A program made the translations under genes and the position numbers. A DNA stretch of 9,237 bases, from contig JAHZLG010000045.1 in the NCBI GenBank assembly GCA_022599995.1, positions 1 through 9,237 of the forward strand, in the 5' to 3' direction. A model generated the notes under the pieces. It had not been told where the DNA came from. It ran no database searches and saw only the letters and a list, made by a program, of their open reading frames with translations. Origin of the DNA: Alphaproteobacteria bacterium (GTDB taxonomy: Bacteria; Pseudomonadota; Alphaproteobacteria; CBDBCS01; JAHZLG01). This document shows positions 1 to 6,275 of the stretch, in pieces (the stretch's first letter is position 1; every line of letters begins with the position of its first letter).

Positions 1-245
1 CCTCTAAAGGCACCTCTAAAGGCAGCCTCTAAAGGCAACCGTAGCCGTCAGCGATCACCAAAATCAGCCTCTAAAGGCACCTCTAAAGGCAGCCTCTAAA
101 GGCAACCGTAGCCGTCAGCGATCACCAAAATCAGCCTCCAAAGGCAGCCTCTAAAGACAGCCGTCCGTCAGCGAGCACCAAAGGCAGCCTCTAAAGGCAA
201 ACATCCCAAGGCAACCTCCAAAGGCAACCCTCGTCGCCGTCAGTG
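1..245. repeat. Tandem repeat array, 67-nt unit, truncated by the window edge
   Basis: Positions 1-67 and 68-134 are identical 67-nt units. Each unit contains three copies of the 12-mer CCTCTAAAGGCA (at 1, 13, 26 and again at 68, 80, 93) followed by a 30-nt spacer containing GCCGTCAGCGATCACC. From 135 on, the array decays into diverged copies: variants of the 12-mer start at 135, 148 and 215, an exact copy starts at 188, and the spacer word CCGTCAG recurs to about 243. Because 67 is not a multiple of 3, the array cannot be a regular peptide repeat. One forward frame is open from position 1 to a TAA at 97-99 and would give a basic Ser/Lys/Arg-rich tail. I cannot tell whether that is the end of an upstream gene. 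The array probably continues to the left of the window. Confidence 0.93.
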
Positions 246-393
246 CGACGATTGTTGTCATACCCCGCCCGCTGTCGCCCTCTTCGTGTGGTGCTTTTTC
301 CCCGCCTGCCCGGCTCACGGCAATGAACCGTAAGATGCACGCGACCCGGTGACGCCTCTATAGTGCCGGCACGCTGATGCGATTGTCATTGTT

Positions 394-446
394 GCCCCCC
401 TGCCCGCCCTGCCCGCCCTGCCCCCCCCTGCCCCCCCCTGCCCCCC
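394..446. repeat. C-tract simple repeat upstream of hisH
   Basis: The stretch is built of short units, CTGCCCGCC-like (9 nt) followed by two GCCCCCCCCT-like (10 nt) units, so it contains homopolymer runs of 6 to 8 C. Such tracts are slippage-prone. On the minus strand they read as at least four G-runs separated by 1-3 nt, which satisfies the usual G-quadruplex pattern. The repeat ends about 38 nt before the preferred hisH start, inside the expected promoter or 5' leader. Confidence 0.85.
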
Positions 447-465
447 TTCCAATTTCCTCTAGCCC

Positions 466-472
466 AAAAGGA
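466..472 (+). promoter_or_regulatory. Probable ribosome binding site of hisH
   Basis: AAAAGGA at 466-472 lies 11 nt before the ATG at 484 and directly abuts the alternative ATG at 472. The spacing only makes sense for the downstream ATG. That start also gives the usual HisH N-terminus, with V-A-V-V-D-Y-G beginning at residue 6, so 484 is preferred. Confidence 0.5.
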
Positions 473-483
473 TGGTCATTGCT

Positions 484-1218
484 ATGACCGCTCACCGCGT
501 TGCCGTAGTCGATTACGGAGGAAGCAACATTCGATCGGTTGTCAGTGCCCTCGAACGGGTTGTCGCGTCGCCGTCGACCTATCGCTCCCCCGTTGTGCCC
601 GATGAATCAGCCTCTGCCTCGCCATCTGCCCCCGCCATCGAAGCGTTCAACAACACGACGATAGCGGTTGTCGATTCCGCCGATGGGCTAAAGGAAGCCG
701 ACCATATTGTCCTTCCCGGACAGGGCAGCTTTCGCCAATGCATCGAAGGGTTGCGCGCAATTCCCACCCTTTACGATACCCTCACGTCGCGGGTAAGAGG
801 CGAAAAAATTCCCATGCTTGGGATATGCGTGGGGCTTCAAATTCTCACCGATAGCGGGTATGAAGACGGACACTCGACTGGTTTGGGGTGGGTAGAGGGG
901 GTTAGCCTTCCTTTCGGCCTTGTCGCTGGCGACAACCCTGTCCCGCATACGGGCTGGAACAACCTCACGGTGCACCATCATCATGGTGCCGTCCCCACCT
1001 CCTTCCACTCGGTCGGGGGATATTACTACTTCAATCACGGACACATTGTGCACGTCGCCGATACAACTGTCGTCTGGGGATCGACGAGCTACGCCACCGC
1101 CTTTGCCTCATTTTGCGGACGCGAAAACGTCATCGGCGTGCAATTTCACCCCGAGAAAAGTGGGCATGCGGGGTTACATTTTCTCCACCAATTCTTGCAA
1201 TGGGACGGTCGTCCATGA
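484..1218 (+). CDS. hisH: Imidazole glycerol phosphate synthase, glutaminase subunit HisH
   Basis: HisH is the class I glutamine amidotransferase that releases ammonia from glutamine and channels it to HisF in the fifth step of histidine synthesis. The 244-residue product shows the N-terminal VVDYGGSNIRSV strand-helix, the oxyanion-region HIVLPGQGSF (residues 74-83), the nucleophile Cys115 in MLGICVGLQ, VPHTGWNNL (153-161), and the His222/Glu224 pair in QFHPEKSG, so the catalytic triad is complete. It is longer than the usual ~200-215 residues because residues about 28-59 are an extra Ser/Ala/Pro-rich stretch between the first helix and second strand. The usual H-S-Y motif near 184 reads NHGH here. 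The stop overlaps the ATG of the next gene (ATGA). The upstream in-frame ATG at 472 would add four residues but lacks room for a ribosome binding site. Confidence 0.96.
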   Translation: MTAHRVAVVDYGGSNIRSVVSALERVVASPSTYRSPVVPDESASASPSAPAIEAFNNTTIAVVDSADGLKEADHIVLPGQGSFRQCIEGLRAIPTLYDTLTSRVRGEKIPMLGICVGLQILTDSGYEDGHSTGLGWVEGVSLPFGLVAGDNPVPHTGWNNLTVHHHHGAVPTSFHSVGGYYYFNHGHIVHVADTTVVWGSTSYATAFASFCGRENVIGVQFHPEKSGHAGLHFLHQFLQWDGRP

Positions 1219-1808
1219 ACATGCTTCCCAATCTTGTTGACCACGTGATCGAGGTGAAACGCCATGGGGTAAGCGTGCCCGAGTGCACAGTGGAACACGT
1301 GCGCAAAATCGACCGCCCCGACCTTGAGTCGCTGGTCGATGCCACCCTGCTTGCCATCGAGGACGGCGGCGGTTTTGGCTGGGTGAAGACCCCGCATCGT
1401 GATACACTCCGCGCATTCTGGGAGGGGGTGTCGCTAATCCCCGAGCGAAAACTGTTTGTCGGACGACTCGACGGCATTGTCGCCGGCGCCGTGCAGCTGG
1501 TTCGGTTCCCCCGCAATAACGAAGCCCAAAGCCGATCGGCGGTGCTGTCATCGGCGTTCGTGGCCCCACCCGCCCGTGGGTACGGCGTGGCGCGCGCCCT
1601 CATCCAAACCGCCGAAAATGCCGCCCAGCTCGATGGGATCAAGCGGATCGAAATCGACCTGCGTGCGACCCAAGAAAAGGCCATCATCCTTTATCGGGAT
1701 GTTGGCTATCTCAAGTGGGGGGAGAACCCGCACTATGCCTTCATCGATGGGAAGTGGGTCGCGGGGCACTACATGGCCAAAGACCTTGAGAACCCGATCA
1801 GCTTATGA
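1215..1808 (+). CDS. GNAT-family N-acetyltransferase within the his cluster
   Basis: The 197-residue protein has the GNAT fold signature. A beta-strand (SAVLSSAFVAP, residues 108-118) leads into the acetyl-CoA pyrophosphate loop RGYGVARAL at 121-129. This is followed by IKRIEIDLRATQEKAI (142-157), where the family's ID-L-R-T/A pattern lies, and the LYRDVGYLKWG motif (159-169) typical of the C-terminal acyltransferase region. The substrate cannot be read from the sequence. Start and stop both overlap neighbouring his genes by four bases (ATGA at 1215-1218 and 1805-1808), so it is translated with hisH and hisA. The open frame extends upstream to 1113, but that part lies inside hisH. The location suggests either a co-expressed housekeeping acetyltransferase or a histidine-related modifier; nothing here decides between them. 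Confidence 0.9.
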   Translation: MNMLPNLVDHVIEVKRHGVSVPECTVEHVRKIDRPDLESLVDATLLAIEDGGGFGWVKTPHRDTLRAFWEGVSLIPERKLFVGRLDGIVAGAVQLVRFPRNNEAQSRSAVLSSAFVAPPARGYGVARALIQTAENAAQLDGIKRIEIDLRATQEKAIILYRDVGYLKWGENPHYAFIDGKWVAGHYMAKDLENPISL

Positions 1809-2575
1809 CCAATCGCCTTACCCTGTTTCCTGCGCTTGATCTCCGCAAGGGGCAGGCCGTACGTTTGACTCAAGGCGATCCGGAGCGGCAAACAACATAC
1901 AGTTCGACCCCTTCGGTCGAGGATTTCGTGCAACAGGGCGCAACGCATCTCCATGTGGTGAACCTTGACGGGACGCTCAACCAAGACGATGGAGGCGAAG
2001 ACCATCAAAGCCAAACGGGCAATGTGCCACTGATTGCCGCGCTCATCCGCCAATACCCTGCCGTTACCTTTCAAGTCGGCGGCGGCATCCGTCGCTATGA
2101 AGATGCCCGTCTGTGGTTACGCGACTACGGGGCGGGGCGGATCGTGGTTGGCACCCTTGCCGTGCAGGACGTGCCGAGCGTGCGGCTTCTTGCCGACGAA
2201 TTCCCGCACCGCGTCGTGATTGCCATCGACCACATCAACGAGCAGGTGAAGGTGAAGGGGTGGCAACAGGACAGCGGCACGACCGTCGAGAGCACGGTTC
2301 GCGCCTATCACAACAGCCCGGTCGGAGGGTTTCTCATGACCGACATTGCCCGCGATGGCATGATGGTCGGCCCCGACCTCACCACGGCGGCGCGGCTGAA
2401 GGAACAATTTCCCACCCTGCCGCTGATTGCCTCGGGGGGGATCGCGTCGCTCGACGACCTGGCGACTGTCCAGCAGTCGGGGATATACCAAGAGGCGATC
2501 GTCGGCAAAGCCCTCTACGAAGGGACATTTACCGTGGCGGAAGCCCTGCACGTTCTCCACGCAGTGACTCTGTAA
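1805..2575 (+). CDS. hisA: ProFAR isomerase HisA (phosphoribosylformimino-AICAR-ribotide isomerase)
   Basis: HisA catalyses the Amadori rearrangement of ProFAR to PRFAR, the substrate of the HisH-HisF complex. The 256-residue (beta/alpha)8 barrel has FPALDLRKGQAVRL at 8-21 with the N-terminal catalytic Asp12, the phosphate-binding QVGGGIRRYED at 90-100, VVIAIDH with the second candidate catalytic Asp142, LMTDIARDGM (177-186) and the second phosphate site LIASGGIASLDDL. Between VVNLDGT (51-57) and PLIAAL there is an Asp/Gln/Gly-rich loop (about 59-72), several residues longer than I expect. The V-D-L-D-G motif of many HisA proteins reads V-N-L-D-G here. The gene starts in the ATGA overlap with the acetyltransferase, and 26 nt separate it from hisF-hisE. 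Confidence 0.96.
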   Translation: MTNRLTLFPALDLRKGQAVRLTQGDPERQTTYSSTPSVEDFVQQGATHLHVVNLDGTLNQDDGGEDHQSQTGNVPLIAALIRQYPAVTFQVGGGIRRYEDARLWLRDYGAGRIVVGTLAVQDVPSVRLLADEFPHRVVIAIDHINEQVKVKGWQQDSGTTVESTVRAYHNSPVGGFLMTDIARDGMMVGPDLTTAARLKEQFPTLPLIASGGIASLDDLATVQQSGIYQEAIVGKALYEGTFTVAEALHVLHAVTL

Positions 2576-2601
2576 ACGCTCGAAAGCACCTGCGCCAAAC
2601 C

Positions 2602-3813
2602 ATGACCTACCGACGCATTATCCCTTGCCTTGACATCAAAGATGGGCGAGTCGTGAAAGGGGTACAATTCCTCAACCTGCGTGATGCAGGCGATGCCGTG
2701 GAATCCGCTATTGCCTACGATAAGGCGGGTGCCGACGAGCTCTGCTTGCTGGACATCACTGCAACCCACGACAATCGCGCCATTATTGTGGGACTTGTGA
2801 CCGAGGTCGCCCGCCACCTCACCGTGCCGTTCACCGTTGGCGGGGGTATCCGCTCGATCGAAGACATTCGAGGCATCCTGCGGGCGGGCGCCGACAAGGT
2901 ATCCATCAATTCGGCTGCCGTCACAAACCCCAAGCTTATCGAGGACGCCGCCCAAACCTTCGGACGGCAGTGCCTTGTCGCCGCCATCGATGCCAAACGC
3001 GCCGGGGAGACGGCCGAGGGGCACCCGCGCTTCGAGATATACACAGCAGGGGGACGCCACGCCACTGGCATCGATGCCGTCGACTACGCGCGCCAAATCA
3101 CTGCGTGCGGGGCGGGCGAGCTTCTGGTCACCTCGATGGACGAGGACGGCGCAAAAGGAGGCTACGACCTTGAGTTGCTGCAAGCCATCACCCGCGCGGT
3201 CTCGGTGCCAGTCATTGCATCGGGAGGGGTCGGCACCCTCGACCATTTCGTTAAAGGCGCAACCGTCGGCGGTGCCCAAGGATTGCTGGCGGCCTCGGTG
3301 TTTCACTTTGGCGAGCTTACCATCAGCGACGTGAAACATGCCCTGCACAACGCCGGTGTCGCGGTGCGTCCTCCGCTTGGCTCGACGATGGCACCCAAAG
3401 CTGCATCGCCCCAACAACACCAACCGCAACCGCAACCAACCTTGATCTCCAATCCGGCAGAGGGCACAACGGTAAGCGAGTCCAGCGAGGCCGAGCCAAC
3501 CGCACCAACCGCAGCACCACTGGGCGAAATCCTTGCCCTGCTGGGCGATCGGATCGCGAGCCGCGCCCGGACAAGCAACCCCTCGATGAGCTACACCGCC
3601 TCGTTGTTGAACAAGGGCATCACGAAAGTATCGCAAAAAGTCGGCGAGGAGGCGGTGGAAACCGTCATCGCCGCCCTTGCGGAAGACAACGCCCACCTTG
3701 CCGAAGAGTCGGCAGATTTGCTATACCATCTGCTTGTCCTTTGGCAGGCGCGCGGATTGCACCCTGATGTTGTCGCGACTGTTCTCAAACGCCGCAGTGG
3801 GGTGACGGGATAA
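2602..3813 (+). CDS. hisF-hisE: HisF-HisE fusion: IGP synthase cyclase subunit joined to phosphoribosyl-ATP pyrophosphatase
   Basis: The 403-residue frame carries two enzymes. Residues 1 to about 258 are HisF, which uses HisH-derived ammonia to turn PRFAR into IGP and AICAR. It has RIIPCLDIKDGRVVKG with Asp11, FTVGGGIRSIEDI, and AAIDAKR with Asp130, matching the catalytic pair at the same numbers in known HisF, plus SMDEDGAKGGYD and VIASGGVGTLDHF. Residues about 260-306 form a linker, first Gln/Pro-rich (QQHQPQPQP) and then Ser/Glu/Ala/Thr/Pro-rich. Residues about 307-400 are HisE, which hydrolyses phosphoribosyl-ATP to phosphoribosyl-AMP. It has the metal-binding EEAVE (339-343) and ESADLLYH (369-376) motifs of the all-alpha pyrophosphatase fold. 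There is no stop codon or start-like break between the domains. The ATG at 2602 gives the canonical HisF start; the open frame upstream of it lies inside hisA. A real fusion is more likely than an error because the linker is long and continuous, but an assembly check is worthwhile. Confidence 0.95.
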   Translation: MTYRRIIPCLDIKDGRVVKGVQFLNLRDAGDAVESAIAYDKAGADELCLLDITATHDNRAIIVGLVTEVARHLTVPFTVGGGIRSIEDIRGILRAGADKVSINSAAVTNPKLIEDAAQTFGRQCLVAAIDAKRAGETAEGHPRFEIYTAGGRHATGIDAVDYARQITACGAGELLVTSMDEDGAKGGYDLELLQAITRAVSVPVIASGGVGTLDHFVKGATVGGAQGLLAASVFHFGELTISDVKHALHNAGVAVRPPLGSTMAPKAASPQQHQPQPQPTLISNPAEGTTVSESSEAEPTAPTAAPLGEILALLGDRIASRARTSNPSMSYTASLLNKGITKVSQKVGEEAVETVIAALAEDNAHLAEESADLLYHLLVLWQARGLHPDVVATVLKRRSGVTG

Positions 3814-3822
3814 AAGCACGAA

Positions 3823-3886
3823 TGCCCGGGGTGCCCGGGGGTGCCCCCTCTGATCAAGGTGACCCCAATGACCCCGGTCACCGGGG
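3823..3886. repeat. GC-rich palindromic spacer after hisF-hisE
   Basis: Starting 10 nt after the hisF-hisE stop, TGCCCGGGG at 3823-3831 repeats at 3832-3840 and partly at 3842-3847. Downstream, GGTGACC (3858-3864) pairs with GGTCACC (3876-3882) across an 11-nt loop, and CCCCGGTCACCGGGG (3872-3886) is an odd-centred palindrome. The RNA would fold strongly. No T-run follows, so a classical intrinsic terminator is not demonstrated; the structure could attenuate or protect the his mRNA end. Confidence 0.65.
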
Positions 3887-3905
3887 GCGAGCCCTGCGAC
3901 GATTA

Positions 3906-3935
3906 TCCCCTCCCCTTCCCTCCCCTTCTTCCTTC
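3906..3935. repeat. Pure pyrimidine tract upstream of the HIT gene
   Basis: Thirty consecutive C/T bases precede the HIT start by 14 nt. The minus strand has four G-runs of 3-4 separated by 1-2 nt, a standard G-quadruplex pattern on the template strand. No Shine-Dalgarno-like purine stretch lies between it and the ATG at 3950. Confidence 0.75.
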
Positions 3936-3949
3936 ATTCAAGCAATCTT

Positions 3950-4321
3950 ATGTCATACGATCCCACGAACATCTTCGCCAAAATTCTCCGCGGCGAAATT
4001 CCGTGCACGAAAGCACTGGAAACTGACCACAGCTTGGCATTTCATGACATTAATCCGCTTGCCCCGACCCACGTTCTGGTCATTCCCAAAAAAGCCTACT
4101 GTTCATTCGATGACTTCACCACCCAAGCAAGTGCCGAGGAGATCGTCGACCTGTTTCGCACCGCGTCGCGGCTTGCCCAAGAGGCAGGATTGGACGCATC
4201 GGGGTATCGCATCATCTCCAACCATGGCGAGGATGCCAACCAAGAAGTTCCTCACTTCCATCTCCACGTGATAGGGGGGCGCGCACTAGGCCCCATGCTT
4301 CGCCGCGACCAGAAGACATGA
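3950..4321 (+). CDS. HIT-family (HINT-like) nucleotide-binding hydrolase
   Basis: HIT proteins are small homodimeric enzymes that hydrolyse nucleoside phosphoramidates or acyl-adenylates. The 123-residue protein starts with the family hallmark NIFAKILRGEIPC (residues 7-19). It then has ALAPTHVLVIPKK-type sequence at about 37-48 and SNHGEDANQEVPHFHLHVIGG at 90-110. The histidine triad is His102, His104 and His106, with His106 the expected nucleophile. Length and motif order match bacterial HINT/HinT proteins closely. It follows the his genes, as in many alphaproteobacterial clusters, but after a 136-nt structured spacer, so it may have its own promoter. Its TGA overlaps the cysS ATG (ATGA at 4318-4321), implying coupled translation. 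HINT enzymes act on aminoacyl-adenylates, which makes the coupling to an aminoacyl-tRNA synthetase biologically sensible; that link is inference. Confidence 0.95.
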   Translation: MSYDPTNIFAKILRGEIPCTKALETDHSLAFHDINPLAPTHVLVIPKKAYCSFDDFTTQASAEEIVDLFRTASRLAQEAGLDASGYRIISNHGEDANQEVPHFHLHVIGGRALGPMLRRDQKT

Positions 4322-5949
4322 CGCATGACGTAACGGCGTCTCGACCTCCGGTGTTTCATCTGTTTGACACCTCGGAGGGCAAGAAAACGGCCTTTCGCCC
4401 GTCGGATGCGACGAGGATTGGCATGTATGTCTGCGGTCCCACGGTCTATGATGCGATTCATATTGGCAATGCGCGCCCGTTGGTGGTGTTCGATGTTGTC
4501 TATCGATTGCTCGGTGTGCTCTATGGCGCCGCGGCGGTTACCTATGTCCGTAACATTACCGACATCGATGACAAGATCATCGCCGCCGCGATGCGGCAAG
4601 GGATCGCCACAACCCAGCTAACCGAGAAAACCATCGAGCAATTTCACGAAGACACGGCCGCGCTGGGCTGCCTTGTCCCGACCTTCGAGCCGCGCGCGAC
4701 CGAATACATATCTTCGATAATTGCCATGATCGAGCGGTTGATCGCCGCGGGAAACGCCTATATCACGGCAGATCACGTCTATTTCCGCGCGCAGTCGTGG
4801 TCGGATTACGGCAAATTCGCGCGTCGCTCCTTCGATGACCAGATGTTCGGTGCGCGCGTCGGCATCGCCGATGACAAGGAGCACCCCGCCGACTTTGTGC
4901 TTTGGAAGTCGAGCAGTGTTGGCCTCGATTGCGACGATGACGCCAAGGTGCCCCAGGCGAGTATGCCACTATGGTCGAGTCCATGGGGGGAGGGACGACC
5001 CGGATGGCACATCGAATGCTCGGCTATGAGTCACGAATTGCTCGGCACTGATTTTGATCTGCACGGAGGCGGTCAAGACCTGATCTTTCCGCACCACCAA
5101 AACGAAATAGCGCAAAGTTGCTGTGCCAATACGGGCTCGGGGTTTGCCACCCACTGGATGCACAATGGCTATGTGCTGGTCGATGGGGAGAAAATGTCGA
5201 AGTCGGTTGGCAATTTCGTACAGGTAGCCGATGTCCTTGGTCGCCACGGCTTGCCCGTTGCGCACCGAGGCAACCTTGGCCGCGTGTTGCGCTTAGTGCT
5301 GTTGCAGGCACATTACCGGCAACCGTTGAATTTCGCCTCGGCTAAGCTCGCCACCGCCGAGAAGACTCTGAAACGGCTTTGGGCAAAGGTCGGCATTGTG
5401 CCCTCGTCCTTACACGGCACTGAGGGGATTGCGCGCGCTGAGGGTGCCTCGCCACGCGCGACTGCTGATCCGATGCCGTCGTGGGCATCGCTCGACGCGG
5501 CATTTTTGGCGGCACTGTGCGATGATCTGAACACTCCCGCTGCCTTGGCACGGATTCATGCCCTCGCCGCTGATGACCCCGCCGCCGCAACCCGTTGCTT
5601 GGCATTTCTGGGTTTGTTGCCCGCCATCGACCTCCCGTCCGACGGCGACGTTGCTATAGGTGGCGGGATTGCGCAAGGAGCAACGTCCGCGTCGCGAAGT
5701 GCCGCCGAAGCTGCCGAGTCAGGGTGCATAAAGTCTAGACTTGCCGAGCCTAGCTTTGACGAGTCAGGGTGCATAAAGTCCGGCGACCGTGCGTTGCAGG
5801 ATGCCCTCCAGCTTGCGGCACAACGTGATGCGGCACGGCGCGAGCGGCGATTTGCCGATGCGGATGCCTTGCGCGACCAGATCGAGGTGCTGGGGTTTCG
5901 AACGGAAGACAGCGGCTCCGGACAAAGCAAATTGACCGCCATCGACTAA
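4318..5949 (+). CDS. cysS: Cysteinyl-tRNA synthetase
   Basis: This class Ia synthetase charges tRNA-Cys. The 543-residue product has MYVCGPTVYDAIHIGNARP at 36-54, holding zinc ligand Cys39 and the HIGH-equivalent HIGN (48-51). It also has GRPGWHIECSAM with Cys234, FPHHQNEIAQS with His259 and Glu263, and the KMSKS loop at 292-296. The spacing of the zinc ligands (Cys-25-His-4-Glu) matches the family. The usual length is about 460 residues. The excess lies in the C-terminal half: a Gly/Ala/Ser/Pro stretch at about 360-389 and a larger one at about 438-489 that contains ESGCIKS twice, encoded by a direct DNA repeat. The C-terminal helix RDAARRERRFADADALRDQI (504-523) is the normal conserved end, so the frame is intact through the insertion. 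The start codon is within the HIT stop; there is no separate promoter. Confidence 0.96.
   Translation: MTHDVTASRPPVFHLFDTSEGKKTAFRPSDATRIGMYVCGPTVYDAIHIGNARPLVVFDVVYRLLGVLYGAAAVTYVRNITDIDDKIIAAAMRQGIATTQLTEKTIEQFHEDTAALGCLVPTFEPRATEYISSIIAMIERLIAAGNAYITADHVYFRAQSWSDYGKFARRSFDDQMFGARVGIADDKEHPADFVLWKSSSVGLDCDDDAKVPQASMPLWSSPWGEGRPGWHIECSAMSHELLGTDFDLHGGGQDLIFPHHQNEIAQSCCANTGSGFATHWMHNGYVLVDGEKMSKSVGNFVQVADVLGRHGLPVAHRGNLGRVLRLVLLQAHYRQPLNFASAKLATAEKTLKRLWAKVGIVPSSLHGTEGIARAEGASPRATADPMPSWASLDAAFLAALCDDLNTPAALARIHALAADDPAAATRCLAFLGLLPAIDLPSDGDVAIGGGIAQGATSASRSAAEAAESGCIKSRLAEPSFDESGCIKSGDRALQDALQLAAQRDAARRERRFADADALRDQIEVLGFRTEDSGSGQSKLTAID
5716..5780. repeat. Direct repeat pair inside cysS with 45-nt spacing
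   Basis: GAGTCAGGGTGCATAAAGTC occurs at 5716-5735 and again at 5761-5780. The 45-nt offset equals 15 codons, so both copies read ESGCIKS and the frame is kept. Between them is AAGTCTAGACTT (5731-5742), a perfect 12-bp palindrome beginning inside the first copy. The segment lies in a region of CysRS with no counterpart in ordinary family members. It looks like an inserted repeat element tolerated in a surface loop. Confidence 0.85.
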
Positions 5950-6095
5950 CCCCTCCCACCTCCCCGGCGGGGGCACCCCTCCCGCAACCCCTCCCACCCC
6001 TCCACCCCGGCGGGGGCACGCAACCAATCCCTTACTTCCAACTCCCCGGCGGGGGAACGCAACCCCTCCACCCCGGCGGGGGCACCCCTCCCACG
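5950..6095. repeat. Four-copy GC-rich hairpin repeat (CCCCGGCGGGGGCAC)
   Basis: The 15-mer CCCCGGCGGGGGCAC occurs at 5962-5976, 6005-6019 and 6071-6085, with a one-base variant at 6044-6058. Copies are embedded in CCCCTCCC-type sequence and spaced 43, 39 and 27 nt apart. Each can form a CCCC/GGGG stem around GGC. The stretch at 5988-6008 (four C-runs) is a G-quadruplex pattern on the minus strand. This spacer family differs from those before hisH and after hisF-hisE. Confidence 0.85.
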
Positions 6096-6275
6096 AAACT
6101 CCTTCTCTGCTGCCCAAACTCACCTCGACACGACACCTCTTCCACTGCATTCGCTGCATCCACCCTTCGCAGTGGCTGACTTGTTCTCACCGTCTTTCCT
6201 TGTTATCCCTTTCCTTGTGTTTTTGATTGCGCGCCAATCACGATGCCGATGCCCTTCCTCTGATTACTTGTTCTT
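5950..6275 (+). other. Intergenic region between cysS and cimA
   Basis: The first half is a C-rich repeat block (listed separately). The second half, about 6110-6275, is a pyrimidine-rich presumed leader of cimA. It holds one inverted repeat, CCACTGC (6142-6148) with GCAGTGG (6169-6175). A GTG-started frame at 6172 begins with Leu/Val/Ile/Phe-rich codons but runs on into cimA in another frame, so I do not call it a leader peptide. No Shine-Dalgarno-like sequence precedes the cimA ATG, and I see no convincing promoter. Confidence 0.6.

Larger units (their letters stand above)
246..483 (+). other. Upstream region of the his cluster, no gene seen
   Basis: No convincing coding frame or RNA gene lies between the tandem array and hisH. 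The stretch from 246 to about 393 is unremarkable GC-rich sequence. A TATAGT word at 359-364 resembles a -10 box, but I see no good -35 element at the right spacing, so I do not call a promoter. From 394 the sequence becomes a C-run repeat, listed separately. The last 25 nt before hisH are pyrimidine-rich and then carry a purine stretch that can serve as the ribosome binding site. Confidence 0.6.

Noticed and set aside
1..134. Tandem array as a CRISPR
   Set aside because: The whole 67-nt unit including the spacer part is identical in both copies, and the internal 12-mers abut or nearly abut. CRISPR spacers would be unique.
359..364. TATAGT as a -10 box for hisH
   Set aside because: No matching -35 element at 16-18 nt, and the C-tract repeat would lie in the transcribed leader. 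Too weak to call.
1113..1214. Upstream extension of the acetyltransferase frame
   Set aside because: It lies inside hisH. The ATG at 1215 in the ATGA overlap gives a normal GNAT length.
2113..2601. Upstream extension of the HisF-HisE frame
   Set aside because: It overlaps hisA and encodes an Arg-rich shadow sequence. HisF begins canonically at 2602.
2515..3696. 393-codon minus-strand open frame opposite hisF-hisE
   Set aside because: It is antisense to a gene with fully recognised domains and has no motif of its own. Long antisense frames are common in GC-rich coding DNA.
5764..6159. Minus-strand Gly/Arg/Pro-rich frame over the cysS-cimA spacer
   Set aside because: Its composition simply reads out the C-rich repeats, and it overlaps the conserved end of cysS.
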